The notes under the pieces are model-generated. The model was not told where the DNA came from, made no database searches, and saw nothing but the letters and a program-made list of their open reading frames with translations. From contig JAADJJ010000001.1 of the NCBI GenBank assembly GCA_010092695.1, positions 1,488,001 through 1,552,000 on the forward strand: DNA of 64,000 nt, in the 5' to 3' direction. Positions 34,200-41,723 of this stretch are shown in pieces (positions within the stretch are counted from its first letter, which is position 1; each line of letters begins with the position of its first letter). The stretch comes from Enterobacteriaceae bacterium 4M9 (GTDB lineage: Bacteria; Pseudomonadota; Gammaproteobacteria; Enterobacterales; Enterobacteriaceae). The position numbers and the translations under genes were made by a program.

Positions 34200-34692
34200 A
34201 TTAAATCACCTGTTAAAGGGAGTGATTGTCGCAGGCAGCCTGTTTTATGGCGGATGCAGCTGGTTTATGTCGTCTCCCGAGCCTGAGAAGGTGCCACTGC
34301 ATCGGCAACTCACGCTGCGTGTGGATGCGGCGAGTGACATTAATGTCTCGCCAGATGGCGTATCGCAGCCAGTGAAAATGTGTGTGGTTGAACTTAACCA
34401 GGAGGACTGGACCCCGCCGGGGCTGTATCAGGGGCGCAGCTGTAGCGATATCTCGCCCGGTACCGGGGTGTTGAGCGTGGCGCAGTTTATTCTGCTGCCA
34501 CAGAAAAACCATCACTACCAGCGAGAGGTGCCCTGGAATGAGGAGCGCTGGCTGCTGGTTGCCGCTGAGTTCCAGAACCCGGATGTGGGTAACGGGCTGA
34601 TTAAACTCAAATCTGAGGCACGCCTTCGCTTCAGTGCCGGGATACAGGTCAGCGGCAATCAGCTGTCGGTGCAAGCTGCGCGAATGCCATAA
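34189..34692 (+). CDS. tssJ: T6SS outer-membrane lipoprotein TssJ (SciN)
   Basis: TssJ anchors the TssJLM membrane complex to the outer membrane. The frame is open from 34030, but the signal peptide starts much later: TTG 34189 gives MIVKLNHLLKGVIVAGSLFY followed by GGC, a 22-residue lipoprotein signal with Cys 23. This start is inferred; no strong Shine-Dalgarno is visible, so translation may be coupled to the overlapping DUF4150 gene. The mature part has PLHRQLTLRVDAASDINVSP and QPVKMCVVELNQEDW, typical of the TssJ beta-sandwich. About 167 residues. Confidence 0.85.
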   Translation: MIVKLNHLLKGVIVAGSLFYGGCSWFMSSPEPEKVPLHRQLTLRVDAASDINVSPDGVSQPVKMCVVELNQEDWTPPGLYQGRSCSDISPGTGVLSVAQFILLPQKNHHYQREVPWNEERWLLVAAEFQNPDVGNGLIKLKSEARLRFSAGIQVSGNQLSVQAARMP

Positions 34693-34710
34693 GGAAAGAG
34701 GTAAAGGGAT

Positions 34711-36066
34711 ATGCATCTGAAACAACGAGTGGTGTGGGTCGAAGGAATGATGATGGAGCCGCAGCATTTCCAGCAGCAGGAGCGCCATCTGGAGCATCTG
34801 ATTGACCTGCGCGCGCGCAGTCTGGGGGCTCAGGCGTGGGGCTTTCATAAGCTGAGTATTAATCAGGGATTGCTCAGTCAGGGAAAGATTGCGCTCAATC
34901 ATGCAAGCGGCGTATTTCCTGATGGAACGCCATTTCGCCTGGGTGAGGGCGATGCGTTGCCGCTGCCTTTTGAACCGGGTGAAAATTGCCAGGGCAGCGT
35001 GATATGCCTGTCAACGTTGCTGGATATTCCCGGCAATACCTTAATCGACATGACGCAAAGTGGCCGTAACAGCCGTTTTCGCGTAGTGGATGCGCAAATT
35101 CCTGACCGCAATCATGGGGTTGCCGTCGAAGGCACTCCACTGCTGGCGGCCATACAGCTTGGGCAGTTGCAGACGCGGCTTAATGCCCGCCCGGCGATTA
35201 GCGAAGCGGAGACGCTTTTACCGGTGGCGTTCATTCGCGAACGTAGCCGCGACGGTGGGCTGATTCTTGATGAGAACTTCCTGCCGCCAATGATTGATTT
35301 TCGCGCCACTGGCTGGCTGGAAAACGCAACAACTGAGCTTCTGGGGCTGATTGTTCAGCGTCTGGAAGCGGTCTATCGCCCTGATGTGCCGTTCTCCATT
35401 GGTGGTCTTTCTGAACTGCTTGAGCTCATGCTTTTGCAGTCCCTGAGCGAGTACAACCTGACGTTAACCCACCTGCTGGCGGCACCTCAGGTCCACCCGG
35501 AGATGTTGTTTCGCACCTTGCTTGGACTGCTGGGACGGCTCAGTACCATCCCCGGCGGCGAAAAGGTGTGGGGCCGTCCTGAGCTTCTTTATGCACACAA
35601 CGAACCGCATAACGGTTTCTTTGCGCTGTTTGTCGCACTGCGTCGGGCGCTGTCGCTGGTGATTGAAGCGCCAGCCGTCGCCCTGCCGTTTGTTGAGCGT
35701 GGCGACAACATTTACCTGTGCCAGAACGATTCCCAGTTACGCCTTGAGAAGATCATCTTTACCGTGACCACGCGCCTGCCGGCCGATACGGTGCGTACCT
35801 ATTTCCCGGCACAAACCAAACTCGGTCCGGTGGAGAAAATTGTTCAGCTCATTGATTTACAACTGCCAGGCGTACGCCTGACGCCTATGGCGTCACCGCC
35901 CCGGCATATCCCGTATTACCCCAATAGCGTCTATTTCGAAGCCGACAATGCCGATGCGCTGTATCAGGAGATGATAAACGGCAGCGCCATTGCGCTGAGT
36001 ATTGTGGGTGACTTCCCGGAACTGCGTTTTGAAGCCTGGGGACTCAGACAAGGGAGGATTGGATGA
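34711..36066 (+). CDS. tssK: T6SS baseplate-membrane connector TssK
   Basis: TssK trimers link the baseplate to the TssJLM membrane complex. The product is 451 residues. The N terminus MHLKQRVVWVEGMMMEPQHF then QQQERHLE is the family hallmark. Central ALRRALSLVIEAPAVALPF and C-terminal LPGVRLTPMASPPRHIPYYP also match. The ATG follows AAGGAAAGAGGTAAAGGGAT. Stop and tssL start overlap as ATGA. Confidence 0.95.
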   Translation: MHLKQRVVWVEGMMMEPQHFQQQERHLEHLIDLRARSLGAQAWGFHKLSINQGLLSQGKIALNHASGVFPDGTPFRLGEGDALPLPFEPGENCQGSVICLSTLLDIPGNTLIDMTQSGRNSRFRVVDAQIPDRNHGVAVEGTPLLAAIQLGQLQTRLNARPAISEAETLLPVAFIRERSRDGGLILDENFLPPMIDFRATGWLENATTELLGLIVQRLEAVYRPDVPFSIGGLSELLELMLLQSLSEYNLTLTHLLAAPQVHPEMLFRTLLGLLGRLSTIPGGEKVWGRPELLYAHNEPHNGFFALFVALRRALSLVIEAPAVALPFVERGDNIYLCQNDSQLRLEKIIFTVTTRLPADTVRTYFPAQTKLGPVEKIVQLIDLQLPGVRLTPMASPPRHIPYYPNSVYFEADNADALYQEMINGSAIALSIVGDFPELRFEAWGLRQGRIG

Positions 36067-37595
36067 GGGAGTTCGAGCGTCAGATTCGCGAGGCGATTTC
36101 TGCTGCACGTACCGGTGCACGGCAGGCGGAACAGTCGCTGAGCAATCCTCTCTGGCAGGCGAAAAGCAGCATGGCATCCCTTGGTGGGATGTTGCCAGGG
36201 CGACATGCCCAGCCGCAGGAGCCGTCTGAGGAGGACGACGAGGCGGCATATGCGCAGACACCGCCGCACAGCGGCGATGTTGCGGGCAATGGCGGCGCAC
36301 TGCCTCAAGTGGCGGCGTTGGGTAATGCGCAGATACAGGGCGTACGTGCGGAGTCCGGGATGCGTCGCGCCAGTATAGAGCGTCCTGGCATTGCCAGTGG
36401 TCTGTGGGAGAACCCCTGGATTGCCGCTGCCATGCCGTTGCTCCTGTTGGTAGAACGACTGCGTGGTCAATCAGGGATGGTGATGGCAGAAGTTCGCCCA
36501 CAGATAATACGTGAGTTGCAGTATTTTCAGCAGCATCTGAAAAAGCAGGGCAAATCGCTGGAGGATGTGGAACACCTTTCCTACCTGTTGTGCACGTATA
36601 TTGATGGCATTTTTGGTGCCAGAGCGGTGGCAGAGGCGTTCAGCCTGAGTTTGCTGGTGGAGTTTCACCGCGATGCGTGGGGCGGTGAAAACTGCTTTGA
36701 ACATTTGCAGGCTTACATGGACTCGCCTCAGCAAAACCGTGAGGTACTGGAGTTTTACGATCTGATTCTGTCGCTCGGATTTGAAGGGAAGTATCTGATG
36801 GTTGAGCGCGGACCCGTACTGTTGCGTGATTTGCGTACCCATCTCAATACGCTGCTTTATGGGCAAAATCCCACTCAGCAACTGACGCTGGCAACAACCA
36901 GACCTGTGAGCGCACCGCGGCGTAAACGTGTCGGTGCACTCACTATTTTGTGCTGGGGGCTGGCGCTGTGCATAGCGGCCTGGGGGATTACCGCCTGGTA
37001 TTTGCATGAACAGGCACGCCAGATTCGCAGCGATATCCTCGCCTGGGTCCCGCCAGAACCCCGCAAAATCAACATCATGGAAACGCTGCCTAATCCGTTG
37101 TCGCAGATTCTTACTGAAGGCTGGCTGGAGGTGCGTAAAGACCCACGTGGCTGGTTGCTGATTTTCACTTCTGATGGCGCATTTCATACCGGCTCTGCGG
37201 TGTTGTCCGAAGAGTTCGTCAAAAAACGCAATATCGAACGTCTGGGGATGGCGCTGGCCCCCTGGCCTGGCGACCTTGAGGTGATTGGCCATACCGACAG
37301 CACGCCATTTCGCAATAACTCGGCCAACTCCAACCTGAAGTTGTCAGAGGCCAGAGCGCAGGTGGTGGCCGACACGCTCAGAGAAACCACCAGCATTAAT
37401 CATACGCACCAGCGTGATATCAGTTCGATCGGTCGGGGAGAAAGCGAGCCACTGGCGGATAACGCGACAGAAGACGGTCGCCGGCGTAACCGACGCGTGG
37501 ACATTCTGTGGAAGGTCGGCCAGCGGGAAGCTGACCGGGTGATAAAGGATTTCCAGGATAGCGAAGCGGTAGATGTCTCGTCGCTGGATGAGTAA
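36063..37595 (+). CDS. tssL: T6SS inner-membrane protein TssL with OmpA-like domain
   Basis: The product is 510 residues and is an extended TssL. Residues 1-110 are a charged variable tail. The DotU/TssL cytoplasmic domain spans about 115-275 (YLLCTYIDGIFGARAVAEAF, LEFYDLILSLGFEGKYLM). One membrane segment follows at about 297-315 (LTILCWGLALCIAAWGITAW). Residues 360-495 are an OmpA-like peptidoglycan-binding domain (VIGHTDSTPF; LSEARAQVVADTL; GESEPLADNATEDGRRRNRR). It therefore anchors the complex to the cell wall without a separate TagL-type protein. Confidence 0.94.
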   Translation: MREFERQIREAISAARTGARQAEQSLSNPLWQAKSSMASLGGMLPGRHAQPQEPSEEDDEAAYAQTPPHSGDVAGNGGALPQVAALGNAQIQGVRAESGMRRASIERPGIASGLWENPWIAAAMPLLLLVERLRGQSGMVMAEVRPQIIRELQYFQQHLKKQGKSLEDVEHLSYLLCTYIDGIFGARAVAEAFSLSLLVEFHRDAWGGENCFEHLQAYMDSPQQNREVLEFYDLILSLGFEGKYLMVERGPVLLRDLRTHLNTLLYGQNPTQQLTLATTRPVSAPRRKRVGALTILCWGLALCIAAWGITAWYLHEQARQIRSDILAWVPPEPRKINIMETLPNPLSQILTEGWLEVRKDPRGWLLIFTSDGAFHTGSAVLSEEFVKKRNIERLGMALAPWPGDLEVIGHTDSTPFRNNSANSNLKLSEARAQVVADTLRETTSINHTHQRDISSIGRGESEPLADNATEDGRRRNRRVDILWKVGQREADRVIKDFQDSEAVDVSSLDE

Positions 37596-37606
37596 TAGGG
37601 ACCATT

Positions 37607-40600
37607 ATGATTCGTCGTTTCTTAATTTTGATTATCGCTCTGGTGATTTGCTACGCCGTCTGGTGGGTAGGTCCCTTGATTGCCATCGGCTCCTTTTTCC
37701 CTTTGGGTGGGGTGCTGGTGCGCAAGATTATTATCGCTCTGATCCTCTGCTGGGCACTCTGGCCGTTTGTGGCCGTGTTTATCAGCTGGATCTTTCGCTA
37801 CGCGCGCGCACCGTTGCCAAAGCGCAAAAAGAAAACCCGCCAGTTGGATCGGGTATCGGCTCGCTTTTATGACGCGATGCATACGCTACAGATTGTGAGT
37901 CTGGGTGCCAGGCAACGCTCTCGCTGGGCGCGCTGGCAGCTAAAGCGCAAAAAACAGTATATCGATGAGAAACCCTGGTTCCTGGTTATGGGGCCACCCG
38001 GCACGGGTAAAACATCGCTTATTTACGAAAGCGGCGAGCATTTTTTACTGTCGGAGCAGTATGGACTGGCGAAGACGAATGATATTGGTCCCACCCAGGA
38101 CTGCAACTGGTGGCTGACCGAACGCGCGGTGTATATCGATACCGCAGGTGAATGGATCCTTCTGCACGGACAAAGTGAAGACGCGGGTGAGGCACGCCAG
38201 ACGCTGTTTTCGATGATTCGCAAGCACCGGCGTTACCCGGGTATTGATGGAGTTATCCTGTGCCTGGATGCCGCCATGCTGCTTCGGGCCTCGTTGACTG
38301 AGCGTAAATCGCTTGCCGATACCTTACGTGTGCGTGTGCTGGAAGTGGCGTCACAGTTTCATTCTGACATCGCGGTCTACCTGATGCTCAATAATCTCGA
38401 TAAATTGCCGGGGGGCGAAACGTTCCTGGTGATGATGAGCGACGATTTACTCTCTGACGGTCTGGGCATCACGATGGCGCGCAGCCCTGAGGGGCGCAAC
38501 GATTTTGCCGGCGATGAGCAGAGCTACCAGGCATTGCTGCTGCGTATTAGCCGATATGTGCTGGAGATTCTCCATAATGCACCGGATGAAGAGAGTCGCC
38601 ATCAGCTTATGCTGTTCACAGAAAGCCTGGGAGCATTGCAAAAACCGCTGTTTGCGTTGCTCGAACAGGTGTTTCCGACGGCCCCGGTCGGTTATTCGGG
38701 CTGCTTGCGTCAACTGTGGCTTGGCTCAACGAAGCCGATGAAGTCCTGGGAGGCGCTGCATTATCCCCAGTCGCAGGATAGCTATGACGACAGGCCCGCA
38801 GGTGGCCTTTATTACCCGGCGCTCAGTCAGGCGATTACCGAACGCGGTGTGTTACATGTCTCAGGCGCGATACCGCTGCGTAGCCGACTTTTCGCTGCAG
38901 GGCGCTACAGTGCTGTGGCCATTGCGCTACTGGTAATATCGTTTTTGCTGTCGGTGCGCTATTTCTGGGAGTTTGACTACATTGCTTATGCCACAGCGCG
39001 GTTTGAAGAGACAAAGCGCATCGTGCGGGATATCCCGCTGACCAGCGAGGTCAATGACGATCTTGTGGCCGCGTATGAGCAACTCGGCTATATCAGCACC
39101 CAGTTTCTGGAAAGTTCCCCTCCGCTGATGACGCCTTACTTTGAGCACAAACTGCTCAGTAAAGCGATGCTGGATACCTACCATCGTCATTTGTACAAAA
39201 TTTTCTGGCCTGCCGTAGAGCACTATATTGCGCACGAGTTGGGTAAAGACACCCTGTCTTTTGCCGAAGACACCGACGTTTATGACACGCTCAAGTTATA
39301 TATGATGCTGGGCGATCCGCAGCGACGGGACGCCAGCACGCTGGAAAACTGGTTTATGCAACGCTGGAGCAACTTTGCGCCGCAGGGCTATACCGAAAGC
39401 GATCGCAAGCTGTTTCGATACCATCTGGCGGAACTTTTCAGTGATACATCGCAACTGGCACCCAGAGCAAAGCTGGACCCGGAGCTAGTGCGCCTTGCGC
39501 GCGTTAAAGCGATGAAGATCCCGATACATGTCCGGGTGGTGCGGCGGATCCAGGACAAACCGCTGCCGCCGCGCATCGAAAATATCACCCTTTCTGACGC
39601 CGGGGGACCGAGTGTTGCGCTGATGCTGCGGCGCAAAAGCCAGAGTACGGTAACGGATGTCGCCATACCGGGATTTTTTACGCGAGCGAGTTATCACGAT
39701 GTCTTTTTGCCACAGTTGCAAAAAGAGTCACAGGAGATGATTAACGAAGAAAGCTGGGTGCTCAGTGACAGCCGCGCACCGCGCGGTGAGGTTGAGTTAC
39801 TGGCGACGGCACAAAAGCTCTCCGACGAAGCGCGAAAATATTATCTGATGGAATATGCCAACCGCTGGGAAGCGTTTCTTCGCGACATTCGTGTACGTCC
39901 CATTAGTGATTTGGACGATGCCGCGCTGTTGGCGCGCCAGTTCTCCGACCCGTCCTCGCCACTGGCGAATATGGTGCGTTTTGCTGCACGTGAGACAACG
40001 CTCACGCAAGAAAACGAAGGCGGTGTGGTCAGCTGGTTTGGTCAACAGCGTGAGATGCTCACGAAAACGCGGCGCAGTTTGCTTGATGAAGTCACAGGAG
40101 AACGCTCTCGCTTTCGTCTGACGCCTGAAAAAAGTGTCGCTGACCGTTTTGAGCCGTTAAGGCGTCTGGGTTACCACTTGCAGCAGGCACCGGCAGGCAG
40201 TAGCACAGACCCGTTAGGCAGTGCGTTCGAGCGGATATATAGCCAGCTTATTACGCTATCGACATCCCTACGTGCCGGGCAGATTTTGCCGCAAAACAGC
40301 GATTTTAGCCGCCTGCAAATTGATACCGCTCGCCAGCCTGAGCCAGTACGCAGTGTGATGCTGGATTTGCTCTCGGTCGGGCAGACACAGAGTCTGCAGC
40401 AAAGTAAGGAAAATCTGAGCAAAGGGGCGTCTTCTATCGCCTCGGACCTGTGCCGCAGTGCGGCTCAGGGGCGCTACCCTTTCAATCGCTCCGCCAGAGA
40501 AGAAATCGGAGTGGGGGATTTCAGCCGTCTGTTTGCTCGCGGCGGTGCAATGCAAACGTTCTTTGATGAAAATCTTGCCCCGTATGTCGATACCCACGCC

Positions 40601-41104
40601 CGCAACTGGCAGGTGAAACCAGAAAGTACCGGCGTGGTGCCTGCCAGTACCCTTGGGTCATTCGAAAATGCAGCGCTGATTCGCGACACGTTTTTTGATG
40701 CCAGCGGCAGGCTTTCTATGGAAATGATATTGCGCCCGGTCAGCCTGTCACCCGCAATTCTGGAGGCGGTGATGGACGTTGACGGGCAGGTTATTACTTA
40801 CAGTCATGGCTACAGCCAACCGGTACGTGTGACCTGGCCTGGCCCGAAAGGGGGCGTTTATATCCGTATCACGTTTAAAACCCAGGATGGGGCAATGAGA
40901 GCCGTCAGCTTTGACGGCCCCTGGGCTATTTTCAGAATGTATGACGCCAGCAACCCGGTACGGCGCAGCAGTAATAGTCGTGAGCTAACGATTGCAATGA
41001 ATGCGGTAAGTGGTTTTTTCAAAATCGAAATGAGTTCGACGATGAAGGATTATCCGCTGTGGTCGAGGGCATTAGCTACGTTTTCATGCCCTGGAAATAT
41101 TTAA
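37607..41104 (+). CDS. tssM: T6SS inner-membrane protein TssM (IcmF)
   Basis: TssM spans the periplasm and joins TssL to TssJ. The product is 1165 residues. Two membrane segments lie in residues 1-65 and a third at about 438-455 (AVAIALLVISFLLSVRYFWE). The cytoplasmic NTPase domain has an intact Walker A GPPGTGKTSLI (about 128), followed by DTAGEWI; many TssM proteins have lost this motif. The periplasmic part ends in the conserved VTWPGPKGGVYIRITF and DGPWAIFRM. It starts 11 bases after tssL. Confidence 0.96.
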   Translation: MIRRFLILIIALVICYAVWWVGPLIAIGSFFPLGGVLVRKIIIALILCWALWPFVAVFISWIFRYARAPLPKRKKKTRQLDRVSARFYDAMHTLQIVSLGARQRSRWARWQLKRKKQYIDEKPWFLVMGPPGTGKTSLIYESGEHFLLSEQYGLAKTNDIGPTQDCNWWLTERAVYIDTAGEWILLHGQSEDAGEARQTLFSMIRKHRRYPGIDGVILCLDAAMLLRASLTERKSLADTLRVRVLEVASQFHSDIAVYLMLNNLDKLPGGETFLVMMSDDLLSDGLGITMARSPEGRNDFAGDEQSYQALLLRISRYVLEILHNAPDEESRHQLMLFTESLGALQKPLFALLEQVFPTAPVGYSGCLRQLWLGSTKPMKSWEALHYPQSQDSYDDRPAGGLYYPALSQAITERGVLHVSGAIPLRSRLFAAGRYSAVAIALLVISFLLSVRYFWEFDYIAYATARFEETKRIVRDIPLTSEVNDDLVAAYEQLGYISTQFLESSPPLMTPYFEHKLLSKAMLDTYHRHLYKIFWPAVEHYIAHELGKDTLSFAEDTDVYDTLKLYMMLGDPQRRDASTLENWFMQRWSNFAPQGYTESDRKLFRYHLAELFSDTSQLAPRAKLDPELVRLARVKAMKIPIHVRVVRRIQDKPLPPRIENITLSDAGGPSVALMLRRKSQSTVTDVAIPGFFTRASYHDVFLPQLQKESQEMINEESWVLSDSRAPRGEVELLATAQKLSDEARKYYLMEYANRWEAFLRDIRVRPISDLDDAALLARQFSDPSSPLANMVRFAARETTLTQENEGGVVSWFGQQREMLTKTRRSLLDEVTGERSRFRLTPEKSVADRFEPLRRLGYHLQQAPAGSSTDPLGSAFERIYSQLITLSTSLRAGQILPQNSDFSRLQIDTARQPEPVRSVMLDLLSVGQTQSLQQSKENLSKGASSIASDLCRSAAQGRYPFNRSAREEIGVGDFSRLFARGGAMQTFFDENLAPYVDTHARNWQVKPESTGVVPASTLGSFENAALIRDTFFDASGRLSMEMILRPVSLSPAILEAVMDVDGQVITYSHGYSQPVRVTWPGPKGGVYIRITFKTQDGAMRAVSFDGPWAIFRMYDASNPVRRSSNSRELTIAMNAVSGFFKIEMSSTMKDYPLWSRALATFSCPGNI

Positions 41105-41125
41105 CGGTTAAAGAAGGAGCTTTTT

Positions 41126-41479
41126 ATGTTAGATCCTAAAGTATTGCACTCGGTGATGAATGAGAGTGCCAATCTTGGCAATAATGCCCAGAATGAACTG
41201 AAAAAGCCTTTTATTGAAGGTATGCAAAACATGGAAATGTCAGGCTCGGAAGCGGCCCGCAATATTATGAACACGGTTAATCAGTCGTGTATGCAAATGA
41301 TCCAGGATATGAATAAGGTCTTTAATGGATTACAGGATAATGTGGATGCGCACCAGAAAATGCAGCAGTCGGAAAAACCAAAGGACTTCGATTCTGCAAT
41401 GAACGATCTGCGAGAGAAACTCTCAACCGGGTTTCCTGAGGAGATGAAAAGTATGTTTGATAAAATGCCGAAAGTATAA
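41126..41479 (+). CDS. Small Met-rich helical protein, last gene of the T6SS operon
   Basis: I do not recognise this family. The product is 117 residues with about 14 methionines, few aromatic residues and no signal peptide. It is predicted helical by eye (NIMNTVNQSCMQMIQDMNKV; DFDSAMNDLREKLSTGF). The single Cys lies mid-chain. The start follows AAGAAGGAGCTTTTT, a strong site, 21 bases after tssM. A strong terminator follows, so it is the operon's last gene. It could be a chaperone, a small effector or an accessory factor; the sequence does not decide. Confidence 0.75.
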   Translation: MLDPKVLHSVMNESANLGNNAQNELKKPFIEGMQNMEMSGSEAARNIMNTVNQSCMQMIQDMNKVFNGLQDNVDAHQKMQQSEKPKDFDSAMNDLREKLSTGFPEEMKSMFDKMPKV

Positions 41480-41499
41480 TCATCATCCTGTTTTACATT

Positions 41500-41522
41500 G
41501 GGGCAACTCCTGCCCCTTTTTT
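41500..41522 (+). terminator. Intrinsic terminator of the T6SS operon
   Basis: Stem GGGGCA/TGCCCC with loop ACTCC and six T residues, 20 bases after the last T6SS gene. Confidence 0.92.
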
Positions 41523-41676
41523 ATTGGTTTCACAGACTCAGGAATGTAGTTAAGTATGAGGAGGCATTATTGACTCCGCTATTTAGCCGTGATGCAGGCA
41601 CAATAATAGCGTTTTTCATTGTCGGGTAATTAACATTATTTTTGCTTGTAGCCCTGTTGAAGGGCAGCCTTTATAA

Positions 41677-41704
41677 AATAGCCCGCTGTGAACAGCGGGC
41701 TATT
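41677..41704 (-). terminator. Intrinsic terminator of the autotransporter gene
   Basis: On the minus strand a 12-bp perfect stem, AATAGCCCGCTG/CAGCGGGCTATT with loop TTCA, is followed by TTAT, 19 bases past the autotransporter stop. It can work in both directions. Confidence 0.88.
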
Positions 41705-41723
41705 GTTAGTGAGGCGAGCCTTA

